Assembly (NCBI RefSeq): GCF_001687105.1
Contig: NZ_CP014595.1
Span: forward strand, 1,821,001-1,885,000
Reading direction: 5' to 3'
DNA from: Salipiger sp. CCB-MM3
Lineage (GTDB): Bacteria > Pseudomonadota > Alphaproteobacteria > Rhodobacterales > Rhodobacteraceae
DNA: 64,000 nucleotides
Shown: one piece after another, positions 47,275 to 55,672 of the stretch
Layout of the letters: every line of letters starts with the position of its first letter
Position numbering within the stretch: the stretch's first letter is position 1
Program-made: the position numbers and the translations under genes
The notes under the pieces: generated by a model
What the model was told of the DNA's origin: nothing
The model's input: the letters and a program-made list of their open reading frames with translations, nothing else
The model's database searches: none

Positions 47275-48564
47275 TCAGGCGCTCCAGACAGGGGTTCCGG
47301 CGACGAGTGTCTGCAGCACCTTGCCCTGCAGCCGCGCCCCGTCAAAGGGGGTATTCTTGGATTTCGACTGCAGCTTGAAGCGGTCGAGGATGAACGGCTT
47401 GTCGGCGTCGAAGATCACCAGATCGGCAGGCGCCCCCGCGCTCAGGCGGCCGCAGTCCAGCCCAAGCCGCTTGGCGGGGTTGAGCGACAGGCCGCGGAAC
47501 AGCACCGGCAGATCGACCTCGCCCGAATGGTAGAGCCGCAGCAGCACCGGCAGCATAGTCTCCAGACCCACCGCGCCAGAGGCGGCCTCCTCGAAGGGCA
47601 GGCGTTTCGATTCCTCGTCCTGCGGCGTGTGGAACGAGCCGATCACGTCGATCAGCCCGGTGCGCAGCGCCTCGAGCACCGCCTGCCGGTCGTCCTCGGC
47701 GCGCAGCGGCGGCTTGACCTTGAAGAAGGTGCGGTAGTCGGCCACGTCCATCTCGTTGAGCGTGAGGTGGTGCATCGAGATGCCCGCGGTCACGTCGAAC
47801 CCGTTGTTTTTGGCGCGCTCCAGCGCGGGCAGGGCGCGGGCGGTGGTGATCTGGTCGGCGTGGTAGCGCACGCCGGTCATCTCGACGAGCGCGATGTCGC
47901 GGTCCAGCCCCATGCGCTCGGCCATCGGCGAGACCGACGGCAGGCCGCGCAGCGAGGCGAATTTCCCCGAGCTTGCGGCGGCACCTTTCGACAGGATCGG
48001 CTCTTGCGGATGCGCCATGACCAGCGCACCCAGCGAGCGGGCGTAGCTCATCGCCCGCGACAGCACCTTGGTGTCGCGCACCACATGGTCGCAATCGGTG
48101 AAGGCCACGGCGCCCGCGTCGAGCAGGAAGCCAAGTTCGGTCATCTCGCGGCCTTCACGGCCCTTGGTCAGCGCCGCCATGGGCAGCACATTGACCGGCG
48201 CGGTCTCATTGGCGCGGCGGCGGATGAATTCCAGCACCTCGGGCGTGTCGATCGCCGGAGAGGTGTCGGGCCGGGTGATGATGGTGGTCACGCCGCCCGC
48301 GGCGGCGGCCATGCCCGCGGTCTTGAAGCTTTCCTTGTGGCGCTCGCCCGGCTCGCCGACCTTCACCCCCAGATCGACGATCCCCGGCGCCACATGCGCG
48401 CCGCCAAGATCCTGCGCCTCGGTCTTTTCGACCAGCTGGGCGATCTCGTCGGCGGAGGTCAGCACCGCCTTGATCTTGCCCCCCGAGAGCAGCAGCGCGC
48501 CTTCGGTGACGGCACCGGCCTCCGGGTCGATCAGCCGGGCGTTGTAAAGCAGCGTGTCTTTCAT
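47275..48564 (-). CDS. Dihydroorotase-like protein lacking metal ligands (PyrC'/PyrX type)
   Basis: 429-residue amidohydrolase-fold protein of the class I dihydroorotase family. The usual zinc motif DxHxH after PGxVD is changed: PGIVDLGVKVGEPG has Gly66 and Lys68 instead of both His. The usual TDHAPH is SFHTPQ (310-315), losing the Asp and last His. It is therefore probably inactive as a dihydroorotase and, by analogy with the PyrC' of Pseudomonas, may be a structural partner of the ATCase encoded by pyrB upstream. An active dihydroorotase should be encoded elsewhere. Otherwise the fold looks intact, with no frameshift. Confidence 0.88.
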   Translation of the reverse strand: MKDTLLYNARLIDPEAGAVTEGALLLSGGKIKAVLTSADEIAQLVEKTEAQDLGGAHVAPGIVDLGVKVGEPGERHKESFKTAGMAAAAGGVTTIITRPDTSPAIDTPEVLEFIRRRANETAPVNVLPMAALTKGREGREMTELGFLLDAGAVAFTDCDHVVRDTKVLSRAMSYARSLGALVMAHPQEPILSKGAAASSGKFASLRGLPSVSPMAERMGLDRDIALVEMTGVRYHADQITTARALPALERAKNNGFDVTAGISMHHLTLNEMDVADYRTFFKVKPPLRAEDDRQAVLEALRTGLIDVIGSFHTPQDEESKRLPFEEAASGAVGLETMLPVLLRLYHSGEVDLPVLFRGLSLNPAKRLGLDCGRLSAGAPADLVIFDADKPFILDRFKLQSKSKNTPFDGARLQGKVLQTLVAGTPVWSA

Positions 48565-48621
48565 TCCTTGCCTCCGGGCGGCGGGGTGTCGTTTGTGGCG
48601 GGCGCGGCGATCACGGCAGGA

Positions 48622-49164
48622 TCAGCCAGCCCGGAAGAGGGCGGCGAGCAGCAGCAACGCAAGGACGCCGAGCCCGATCAGAAGGTAAGTGAGGCCGCGA
48701 TGGCGCGGTGCGGTCTCGGGGCCGGGCCGGGACGTGCGGCCACGGGCGGAGGCGCTGCGCAGCGCCGGGCCGCGCGGGCTGGCCTTCACCTCGGAGAAGG
48801 TGCCGATCCAGCGCAGCGGCGTCGCGATGCTGAGGTCCTGCGTCACATGATCGAAGGCTTGGCTGGGCAGGATCACCACATGCCCTTTCAGCGCGTCGAT
48901 GCGCGGGCGCATCTGGGCGAAAGCGTCGCCGGTCAACTGATGCGCCTCGGCCAGATAGCGCGAAAGCGTCATTTCCCCGAGATCGCGGATCGACACCACA
49001 TCGACGAAGGCGCTGCGCAGTTGCCGCGCGCCAAGCGCGTATTGCAGCGGCCACTCGCCGGTGCCCGCCTGCGTGGTGAAGCGCTCGACCGCCTCGGGCG
49101 GCAGGTCGAGGTGGAAAAGCCGCACCACGTCGCTTTCAGAACCGTTGATATGCATCTTGGTCAT
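48622..49164 (-). CDS. Hypothetical membrane-anchored protein in the pyrB operon
   Basis: 180 residues. A soluble N-terminal domain (LFHLDLPPEAVERFTTQAG, FVDVVSIRDLGEMTLSRYL) of ~115 residues is followed by a basic linker (SASARGRTSRPG) and a single C-terminal membrane helix (LTYLLIGLGVLALLLLAALF). No family known to me. It lies 17 bases after pyrB and 57 before the pyrC-like gene, so it belongs to the operon. A tail anchor facing the cytoplasm is the likeliest topology. Start ATG 49164; ATG 49155 is an alternative. Confidence 0.65.
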   Translation of the reverse strand: MTKMHINGSESDVVRLFHLDLPPEAVERFTTQAGTGEWPLQYALGARQLRSAFVDVVSIRDLGEMTLSRYLAEAHQLTGDAFAQMRPRIDALKGHVVILPSQAFDHVTQDLSIATPLRWIGTFSEVKASPRGPALRSASARGRTSRPGPETAPRHRGLTYLLIGLGVLALLLLAALFRAG

Positions 49165-49181
49165 GCCGCGCCGCGCCCCGC

Positions 49182-50132
49182 TCAGATCGCCAGTTCGCTG
49201 GGCCGCGCGCGCAGGTTGCGGGCCAGAAGGTCCATCGCGGCCATACGCACGGCGACGCCCATTTCGACCTGTTCTTGAATGACCGAGCGGTTGATGTCGT
49301 CGGCGATGGTGCCGTCGATCTCGACGCCGCGGTTCATCGGGCCGGGGTGCATGACGATGGCGTCGGGCTTGGCATGGGCCAGCTTTTCGGCATCCAGCCC
49401 CCAGCGGTGGTAATACTCGCGCTCGGACGGGATGAACCCGCCGTCCATCCGCTCTTTCTGAAGGCGCAGCATCATCACCACGTCCACATCCTTCAGCCCC
49501 TCGGCCATGTCGTCGTAGACCTCGGCACCGAAGTCGGCGATGCCCGAGGGCATCAGCGTCGACGGGCCGACGAGGCGGATGCGGTTCTCCATCTTGTGCA
49601 GCAGCAACAGGTTAGACCGCGCGACGCGTGAATGCGCGATGTCGCCGCAGATCGCGATGTTCAGCCGGTGCAGACGGCCCTTGGCGCGGCGGATGGTCAG
49701 CGCGTCCAGCAGCGCCTGCGTCGGGTGCTCGTGCCGTCCGTCGCCGGCGTTGATCACCGCGCAGTTCACCTTCTGCGCCAGCAGGTCCACCGCGCCGGAA
49801 TGCGGGTGCCGCACCACCAGCAGATCGGGGTGCATGGCGTTGAGCGTCAGCGCCGTGTCGATCAGCGTCTCGCCCTTTTTGATCGAACTGGCCTGCATCG
49901 ACATGTTCATCACATCCGCCCCGAGCCGCTTGCCCGCCAGTTCGAAACTGGACTGGGTGCGGGTGGAGTTTTCAAAGAACATGTTGATCTGGGTGAGCCC
50001 GGCCAGCGCGTTCGCGTGTTTGTCGCGCGCACGCGACAGGGTCACATAGCGCTCGGCCAGATCGAGCAGCGTGGTAATCTCGTCGGGACGAAGGGGCTCG
50101 ATGCCCAGAAGGTGGCGCTGGTCGAAACGCAT
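49182..50132 (-). CDS. pyrB: Aspartate carbamoyltransferase catalytic subunit
   Basis: Condenses carbamoyl phosphate and aspartate in pyrimidine synthesis. 316 residues. Carbamoyl-phosphate loop [13 protein letters not shown] with STRT at 56-59, [15 protein letters not shown] near 84, [16 protein letters not shown] near 128, and the aspartate-binding [12 protein letters not shown] near 262. First gene of a minus-strand operon with the membrane-anchored protein, the inactive-looking dihydroorotase homologue and plsY. No pyrI regulatory subunit is present, so it is the class with DHOase-like partners or the plain trimer. Confidence 0.96.
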   Translation of the reverse strand: MRFDQRHLLGIEPLRPDEITTLLDLAERYVTLSRARDKHANALAGLTQINMFFENSTRTQSSFELAGKRLGADVMNMSMQASSIKKGETLIDTALTLNAMHPDLLVVRHPHSGAVDLLAQKVNCAVINAGDGRHEHPTQALLDALTIRRAKGRLHRLNIAICGDIAHSRVARSNLLLLHKMENRIRLVGPSTLMPSGIADFGAEVYDDMAEGLKDVDVVMMLRLQKERMDGGFIPSEREYYHRWGLDAEKLAHAKPDAIVMHPGPMNRGVEIDGTIADDINRSVIQEQVEMGVAVRMAAMDLLARNLRARPSELAI

Positions 50133-50260
50133 GGAACGGCTCCCCTGAAGTTGCCGCGGTTATAGAAACGCACGGCCCGCGCGACAAGTGGTCGCGAGCG
50201 GGCGGCAGGTGGCCGCGCATTGACGGACCCCGGCGGCGGGCCACAGGGATCCGTTTGAGA

Positions 50261-50818
50261 TCAGGGCGCTTCGAGCAGGGTCACCGTGGTGTCGCCATAG
50301 CGCCGGGTGTCGAGCGGCGCGAAGCCCTCCGGCGCGTCCTGCGGGCTGCTTTCCTCCCAGACGATCAGCGCGCCCGGCGCCAGCCAGCCCTGCGCCCGCG
50401 CCGCCTCGAGCGCCTTGGCGCCAAGGTTCAGCCCATAGGGCGGATCGAGGAACACCAGCGTCGCCTGCGTCTCGGCGGGCGGCAGGCGGGTGGCGTTGCA
50501 GGACATCAGCCGGGCACGGTCCGCGCAGCCCAGCAGGCGGATGTTCTGCTTGATCAGCTTCTGCGCGATGCGCCCGTCATCGACCAGCGTGGCCGAAGCC
50601 GCACCGCGCGACAGCGCTTCGAAGCTCAGCGCCCCGGTGCCGGCGAAAAGATCGAGCACCACCGCCTCTTCGAACGGCTCGCCGAAGCGCCCGCCACCCA
50701 GCATGTTGAACAGGCTCTCGCGCACGCGGTCGGTGGTCGGGCGCAGATGCGCGCCCGGATCGCCCTTGCCGACGGCGGTGAGCGGGCGGCCGCGCCAGTC
50801 CCCAGCGATGATCCTCAT
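50261..50818 (-). CDS. rsmD: 16S rRNA (guanine966-N2)-methyltransferase RsmD
   Basis: Methylates G966 of 16S rRNA, 185 residues. N-terminal MRIIAGDWRGRPL and RPTTDRVRESLFNML near 28 are family landmarks. SAM site VVLDLFAGTGALSFEALSRGA near 53-73 (read as DLFAGTGALSFEALSRG), and catalytic motif FLDPPYGL near 127. ATG 50818 overlaps the stop of the flavoprotein gene by 4 bases, so both are co-translated. Confidence 0.95.
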   Translation of the reverse strand: MRIIAGDWRGRPLTAVGKGDPGAHLRPTTDRVRESLFNMLGGGRFGEPFEEAVVLDLFAGTGALSFEALSRGAASATLVDDGRIAQKLIKQNIRLLGCADRARLMSCNATRLPPAETQATLVFLDPPYGLNLGAKALEAARAQGWLAPGALIVWEESSPQDAPEGFAPLDTRRYGDTTVTLLEAP

Positions 50819-52026
50819 GCCTTCAGCAGCGCCTTGAGGTCGCTCCCCGCATCCGCCACGATCTCGGGATCGGCGCTCTTGCCCGCCTCGATCAGCCGCT
50901 TGCCGACCATATAGGCACGCGGATCATTCATCGCGTCGAGCGCAATCAGCTGGCCTTCGCGGTAATACCAATGCGACACCGGCCCTTCGCCGCCATCGCG
51001 CACCACCACCGTGTCATAGCCCGCGTTCAGCCCGGCGATCTGCAGCTTCACGTCGTACTGATCGGACCAGAACCACGGCTTGGGCTGATAGGGCGCTTCG
51101 GCCCCCATGATGTTGTCCGCCACCGCCTCGGCCTGATCGATGGCATTGCCGACGCTCTCAAGCCGGATCTGCGAAGCGCCATGAGGGAAAGAGGCACAAT
51201 CCCCCGCCGCCCAGACATGCGGGGCAGAGCAGCGGCCCATGGCATCGGTGCGGATGCCGTTGACGATCTCGATCCCGGCGGCCTCGGCGACCGCGGTTTC
51301 GGGCAGGATGCCGACCCCGGCGATGACGAAATCCACCGGCAGCGAAGAGCCATCGGTCAGCTCGGCGCTGGTGACCTTGCCGTCCTCACCCAGCAGCTTG
51401 CCAAGCCCGACGCCCTCGCGAATATCGACGCCGCGCGCGGAGTGCAGGGCGCGGAACCAGTCGGAGGTTTCGGGCGCGGCGACGCGTTGGAGGATGCGCT
51501 CGGCCATCTCGACCAGCGTGACGTGAAGGCCCAGCTTGGCGGCCACCGCCGCCGCCTCGAGCCCGATGTAACCGCCGCCGACGATCAGCACGCGGGCGCC
51601 TTCGGTGAAGCGCGGGCGCATGGCGTCCACATCGGCGATGCCGCGCACCACGCAGACACCGTCCAGTTCGCCACCGATCGCGGCGGGCAGGCGGCGCGGC
51701 GCCGAGCCGGTGCAGAACACCAGATCGTCATAGGCGATCTCGCGGCCCCCGGCGATCACATGGCGCGCCTCGGTGTCCACCGACACCGCCGGCTCGCCCA
51801 GCATCAGCGTGATCTTCTGATCGTCGTAAAAGGCGCGCGGGCGCAGATACAGCCGGTCCTTCTCCATCTCGCCCAGCAGATAGGCTTTGGACAGCGGCGG
51901 GCGCTGGTAGGGCGGCTCGCTCTCGGCGCCGATCACGGTGATCTCGCCGTCAAAGCCCTTGCCGCGCAGCCGGGCCACCAGCGAGGCGGCGGCCTGACCC
52001 GCACCGATCACTACAACATGCCCCAT
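50815..52026 (-). CDS. FAD-dependent ferredoxin/rubredoxin reductase-like oxidoreductase
   Basis: 403 residues, two dinucleotide folds: FAD site VVVIGAGQAAASLVARLR at ~4-21, PPYQRPPLSKAYLLGEME near 39, second Rossmann loop VLIVGGGYIGLEAAAVAA near 147, and FAD signature HVWAAGDCAS near 275. This is the pattern of ferredoxin reductases of P450 or dioxygenase systems. No ferredoxin, P450 or oxygenase gene is adjacent. It is coupled to rsmD downstream and divergent from the peroxiredoxin, 82 bases away, so a shared redox-responsive control is possible. Confidence 0.9.
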   Translation of the reverse strand: MGHVVVIGAGQAAASLVARLRGKGFDGEITVIGAESEPPYQRPPLSKAYLLGEMEKDRLYLRPRAFYDDQKITLMLGEPAVSVDTEARHVIAGGREIAYDDLVFCTGSAPRRLPAAIGGELDGVCVVRGIADVDAMRPRFTEGARVLIVGGGYIGLEAAAVAAKLGLHVTLVEMAERILQRVAAPETSDWFRALHSARGVDIREGVGLGKLLGEDGKVTSAELTDGSSLPVDFVIAGVGILPETAVAEAAGIEIVNGIRTDAMGRCSAPHVWAAGDCASFPHGASQIRLESVGNAIDQAEAVADNIMGAEAPYQPKPWFWSDQYDVKLQIAGLNAGYDTVVVRDGGEGPVSHWYYREGQLIALDAMNDPRAYMVGKRLIEAGKSADPEIVADAGSDLKALLKA

Positions 52027-52108
52027 CCCGGCCTCCGTTTCGCTTTCCCATCGTCGCGCGGACCCTATATGGCGAACACAGGAAAACGCAATCTATGGAG
52101 AGACGCGT

Positions 52109-52597
52109 ATGGCGCCATCCGCAGGAGACATGTTGCCCGAGGCGACACTGGTTCAACTGGGCGAGGCCGGACCGGAGCCGGTCGATCTGGCGGCGAAACT
52201 CAAGGGCCGCAAGGTGGTGATCTTCGGCCTGCCGGGCGCGTTTACGCCCACCTGCTCGTCGGCGCATGTCCCGAGCTTCATCCGCACCAAGGACGGGTTC
52301 GACGCCAAGGGTGTGGACGAGATCATCTGCGTGTCGGTCAACGATCCCTTCGTGATGAAGGTCTGGGGCGAAAGCACCGGCGCGACCGAGGCGGGGCTGA
52401 CCATGCTGGCCGATCCCGAATCCGCCTTCACCAACGCCATCGACATGGAGTTCAGCGCGCCGCCCGCCGGACTGATCCGCCGCTCGAAGCGCTATGCGAT
52501 GTATGTCGAAGACGGCAAGGTCGTGGTCTTCCACGAAGAGACCGGGCGCGGCACCTGCGAGATCTCGGGCGGCGAGGCGCTGCTGGCGGCGATCTGA
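52109..52597 (+). CDS. Peroxiredoxin (Prx5/AhpC-TSA family)
   Basis: Reduces peroxides, 162 residues. Peroxidatic Cys49 in PGAFTPTCSSAHVPSF with the usual Thr and later Arg; second Cys in GRGTCEISGG near 150 could resolve the disulfide. FGLPGAFTP and NDPFVMKVWGE near 91 are Prx5-subfamily features. GGAGAG lies 6 bases before ATG 52109. Single gene, divergent from the flavoprotein gene and followed by a palindromic repeat before the convergent PCD gene. Confidence 0.94.
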   Translation: MAPSAGDMLPEATLVQLGEAGPEPVDLAAKLKGRKVVIFGLPGAFTPTCSSAHVPSFIRTKDGFDAKGVDEIICVSVNDPFVMKVWGESTGATEAGLTMLADPESAFTNAIDMEFSAPPAGLIRRSKRYAMYVEDGKVVVFHEETGRGTCEISGGEALLAAI

Positions 52598-52638
52598 CCT
52601 TAACCTCCGGCGGCATCCTTTGTGGCGCCGCCGGATAT

Positions 52639-52706
52639 GCGTATTTTTAAAGAGAAGAAGCGAGAATGGGTCTCACCATCGGGTCTTCTTCTCTTTCCAA
52701 ATACGC
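52639..52706. repeat. Palindromic intergenic repeat between convergent genes
   Basis: GCGTATTTTTAAAGAGAAGAAG (52639-52660) faces its near reverse complement at 52685-52706 (2 mismatches in 22), with a 24-base middle. GC-rich arms flank it. A half-copy occurs at 4487-4508. Placed between peroxiredoxin and PCD genes, it probably works as a bidirectional terminator. It resembles in build, but not in sequence, the larger inverted pair at 24.3/27.8 kb. Confidence 0.78.
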
Positions 52707-52757
52707 AAATCCACAGCCCTCCGGCGCGCCCATGCGCCGGGAGGCCGGGCGCGATGC

Positions 52758-53048
52758 TCAGAGCGTGTCGAGCTTGCGCGCCAGTTTTGCGTCGAGCGAG
52801 CTGAGGCCGCCGACGTCATGGGTGGTGAGCTTCACTTCCACGGTCTTGTAGACATTGCGCCAGTCGGGATGGTGGTTCCATTTCTCGGCCCAGAGCGCGG
52901 CGCGGGTCATCCATGAGAACGCTTCGGTGAAATCGCCGAACTCATAGGTCTTGCACAGCGTGTCTTCGGCCTCGTTCATCTCCCAGCCGTTCTCGAGCAG
53001 CGGGGCCAGCATGGTGGCGCGGCCGGTGTCGGAGAGTTTCTCTGTCAT
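52758..53048 (-). CDS. Pterin-4a-carbinolamine dehydratase
   Basis: Dehydrates 4a-hydroxytetrahydrobiopterin to regenerate a pterin cofactor, 96 residues. The active-site motif [13 protein letters not shown] lies at ~55-67, with [19 protein letters not shown] before it and [15 protein letters not shown] after it, as in the family. ATG 53048 overlaps the stop of the preceding FemAB-like gene by 4 bases; last gene of the ridA operon. No phenylalanine hydroxylase is nearby, so it may serve another role. Confidence 0.92.
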   Translation of the reverse strand: MTEKLSDTGRATMLAPLLENGWEMNEAEDTLCKTYEFGDFTEAFSWMTRAALWAEKWNHHPDWRNVYKTVEVKLTTHDVGGLSSLDAKLARKLDTL

Positions 53049-54256
53049 TGGGTGTCCTTCCCGTGGTCTTTCCGGAACGGGCCGTAGGCGGTAAGAACCT
53101 CGATGTCCTCGTCCACGGCGCGTGCCTCGGCCTCCAGATAGTGCGCCACGGCGCGGGCAAACCCCTTGTCGGGAAACCAATGCAGCGAATGGGTCTGGCT
53201 GGGCAGATATCCGCGCGCCAGCTTGTGCTCGCCCTGCGCCCCGGCCTCCACCCGCCCGAGACCGTGGGCGATGGCGAAGTCGATGGCCTGATAGTAGCAC
53301 GCCTCGAAATGCAGGCAGGGGTGATCCTCGGTGCAGCCCCAGTAGCGCCCGAAGAGCGCGTCACGCCCGATGAAATTCAGCGCCCCGGCGACCGGCATAC
53401 CCTCGCGCTCGCAGATCACCAGCGCCACATCCTCGCGCATGGTCTCATGCAGCTCGTCAAAGAAGGCGCGGGTCAGATAGGGTGTGCCCCATTTGCGCCC
53501 GCCGGTGTCCTGATAGAACTCCCAGAAGGCATCCCAGTGCTCGGGCGCGATCTCATCGCCGGTGAGGATGCGGATGCGGCCGCCGAACTCCTGCGCCCGC
53601 GCGCGCTCTTTGCGGATCGCCTTGCGCTTGCGCGAGCTGAGATCGGCGAGGAACCCGTCGAAATCCGCGTAATCTCTGTTGAGCCAGTGGAACTGCTGGG
53701 TGACGCGGCGCAGCAGACCCATGCGCTCGCCAGCCACCGCCTCGCCCTCGGTGCAGAAGGTGATGTGCAGCGAGCTCAGATCATTGTCGGCGGTCAGCTG
53801 CACCGCGCCCTGCACCAGCGCCATCATGCCCTCGGCCTCATGTCCCGGACGGGTCAGGAAGCGCCGCCCGGTGGCGGGGGTGAATGGCACGGCGATCTGC
53901 AGCTTGGGATAATAGTCGCCGCCCGCCTGCTCATAGGCATGGGCGAAACTGTGGTCGAAGATATACTCGCCCTGACTGTGGCCCTTGGCATAGAGCGGCG
54001 CCACGGCGATCAGCCGCCCGGCCTTTTCGGCGGCGAGGTAGCGTGGCTCCCAGCCGGTGCCGCGCCCGACCGAGCCGGAGCGTTCCAGCGCGCGCAGGAA
54101 GCGCCAGGTTGTGAAAGGATCGTCCGGGCGCCCGCCGTTGGCCGCCTCGGGGCAGGCGCAGGCGTCCCAGTCGCTTTGAGCAATCTGGTCGAGCGAGCTC
54201 AGCACGTTGACGGCGATGGTCTCGCCAGCTGTCTCGTTGGGACTCTGGTCGGTCAT
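53045..54256 (-). CDS. FemAB/GNAT-like protein (COG3146, DUF482 family)
   Basis: 403 residues. Landmarks of the family: [14 protein letters not shown] near 15, [17 protein letters not shown] near 47, [13 protein letters not shown] near 210, and [17 protein letters not shown] near 293 followed by [17 protein letters not shown], the FemAB-type acetyl/aminoacyltransferase fold. Proteins of this group are annotated as involved in peptidoglycan precursor modification, but the reaction is unproven. Third gene of the operon with ridA and GDPD upstream and PCD downstream. Confidence 0.83.
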   Translation of the reverse strand: MTDQSPNETAGETIAVNVLSSLDQIAQSDWDACACPEAANGGRPDDPFTTWRFLRALERSGSVGRGTGWEPRYLAAEKAGRLIAVAPLYAKGHSQGEYIFDHSFAHAYEQAGGDYYPKLQIAVPFTPATGRRFLTRPGHEAEGMMALVQGAVQLTADNDLSSLHITFCTEGEAVAGERMGLLRRVTQQFHWLNRDYADFDGFLADLSSRKRKAIRKERARAQEFGGRIRILTGDEIAPEHWDAFWEFYQDTGGRKWGTPYLTRAFFDELHETMREDVALVICEREGMPVAGALNFIGRDALFGRYWGCTEDHPCLHFEACYYQAIDFAIAHGLGRVEAGAQGEHKLARGYLPSQTHSLHWFPDKGFARAVAHYLEAEARAVDEDIEVLTAYGPFRKDHGKDTQ

Positions 54257-54324
54257 GCGGAGATCTTTGGCCCTGTCATCACCGGGCAGTATCTGATCCC
54301 GGCGGGGCCGGGATCAAGACACGC

Positions 54325-55080
54325 TCACGCGAGATACTGCTCGAAGGTCACGTTCTGGGCCACCTTGCGGGCCTCTGCCTCCTGCTCGGGCGTGCGGATG
54401 GTCCAGCACAGGATGCTGGCGCCCGCCTCTTTGAGCTCCGCCACGCGCGGACTGGCGAGATCGCGCCAACCGTGGCTGATGAAACAGGCGCCGGTGCGGG
54501 TGTAATCGGGGATGGCGCGCAGCTCTTCGAGCCGCCAGCCCGGCACGCCGGACCAATCCTCTGGATCGAAGGCGTCGGTGGTCAGCCCGCGCGGCAGCTG
54601 CGGCGCGAGCCGCGCCATACGCGCGATGGAGTGGGGGTTGAAGGACATCACCGCCACCGGGCCGTCGTAGCCGCGCAGCGCATCGGCGGTGGCTTTCTCC
54701 AGCGGTCCCACATCGGCACCGAGCGCGCCGTCCTGATCCTTGATCTCGATGAGCAGCGGCACGCGCCCGGCGACGAGATCCAGCACCTCGGTCAGCGTCG
54801 GAATGCCTTCGTCGCCGCCCTTGAGGCGCAGCGCCGAAAGCTCGGAGGCATCGCGCGCGCCTAAGAGCCCGCGTGCCCCGGTGAGCCGCTCCAGCCGCTC
54901 GTCGTGAAACACCATGGCGACGCCATCGGACGAGAGCTGCAGGTCGATCTCGATGCCATAGCCCTGTTCGATGGCCGCCGAGATAGCGGCGCGGGAGTTC
55001 TCGGGGCGGCCCGCCGCGAGATCATGCAGGGCACGATGCGCGATGGGCCGGTCGAGGAACGCGGCGGGCAGGCCGGTCAT
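54325..55080 (-). CDS. Glycerophosphodiester phosphodiesterase
   Basis: Hydrolyses glycerophosphodiesters to glycerol-3-phosphate and an alcohol, 251 residues of TIM-barrel fold. Catalytic set: IAHRALHD near 12 (His-Arg), EIDLQLSSDGVAMVFHDERLERL near 45-67 (Glu, Asp, His; read as EIDLQLSSDG and FHDERLERLTG), and LLIEIKDQDG near 112. No signal peptide, so it is cytoplasmic. ATG 55080 overlaps the ridA stop by 1 base (TGATG). Confidence 0.92.
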   Translation of the reverse strand: MTGLPAAFLDRPIAHRALHDLAAGRPENSRAAISAAIEQGYGIEIDLQLSSDGVAMVFHDERLERLTGARGLLGARDASELSALRLKGGDEGIPTLTEVLDLVAGRVPLLIEIKDQDGALGADVGPLEKATADALRGYDGPVAVMSFNPHSIARMARLAPQLPRGLTTDAFDPEDWSGVPGWRLEELRAIPDYTRTGACFISHGWRDLASPRVAELKEAGASILCWTIRTPEQEAEARKVAQNVTFEQYLA

Positions 55081-55541
55081 CAGGCGAGCTCGAAGATCGC
55101 TTCGATCTCGACGGCGACACCCATGGGCAGCGCGCCCGCGGAGACCGCCGAGCGGGCGTGTTTGCCAGCATCGCCGAAGACCGCGACCATCAGGTCCGAG
55201 GCGCCGTTGATGACTTTGGGCTGTTCGGTGAATTCGGGGGTGGAATTCACGAAACCGACCAGCTTCACCACGCGCTTGAGCTTCGACAGATCGCCGCCGC
55301 AGGCCGCCTTGGCCTGTGCGATGAGCGACAGGGCGCAGCGCTGGGCGGCCTTCGCCCCGGCCTCGACATCCAGCGTGTCGCCGATCTTGCCGGTGATCAG
55401 GCCGTTTTCATCCATGCTGATCTGGCCGGAGACATAGAGCATGGTGCCGCTCTGCACGTAGGGCACGTAGTTGGCGGCGGGGGCGGGCGCGTCGGGCAGC
55501 GTCAGGCCAAGCTCTGCAAGGCGGGCGGTGATATCGGTCAT
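55080..55541 (-). CDS. RidA family protein
   Basis: 153-residue member of the YjgF/YER057c/UK114 (RidA) superfamily. Canonical RidA proteins hydrolyse reactive enamines/imines. Visible: YVPYVQSGTMLYVSGQIS near 25, AAQRCALSLIAQAKAACGGDLSKLKRVV near 66-93, and HARSAVSAGALPMGVAVEIEAIFEL near 128 with the conserved Arg in ARSAV and Glu at the end. It belongs to the longer subgroup, so enamine deaminase activity is not certain. ATG 55541 has TTGGAG upstream; first gene of the operon. Confidence 0.92.
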   Translation of the reverse strand: MTDITARLAELGLTLPDAPAPAANYVPYVQSGTMLYVSGQISMDENGLITGKIGDTLDVEAGAKAAQRCALSLIAQAKAACGGDLSKLKRVVKLVGFVNSTPEFTEQPKVINGASDLMVAVFGDAGKHARSAVSAGALPMGVAVEIEAIFELA

Positions 55542-55549
55542 TGGAGCCT

Positions 55550-55587
55550 CCGTGTGATCTGTCCGAGAAATCTGTCCGTGTGATCTG
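55550..55587. repeat. Short direct repeat upstream of ridA
   Basis: CCGTGTGATCTG occurs at 55550-55561 and 55576-55587, a 26-base period, with CTGTCCG-like flanks repeated as well. It lies within 50 bases upstream of ridA, in the likely promoter or 5' leader. Two helical-turn-spaced copies could bind a regulator or reflect slippage. Confidence 0.5.
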
Positions 55588-55620
55588 CGGCGGACGCTAG
55601 ACCCACGGCAGCTCAAAGAA

Positions 55621-55652
55621 AAGGGGCCGCGTCCCGAAGACAGCGGCCCCTT
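55621..55652 (-). terminator. Intrinsic terminator after the HlyD gene
   Basis: AAGGGGCCGC (55621-55630) pairs with GCGGCCCCTT (55643-55652); on the minus strand it runs into GGCCCCTTTTCTTTGAG. It lies 20 bases after the HlyD stop and closes the type I secretion pair. Confidence 0.85.
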
Positions 55653-55672
55653 CCAAGCTTTATGTGCGAGAC

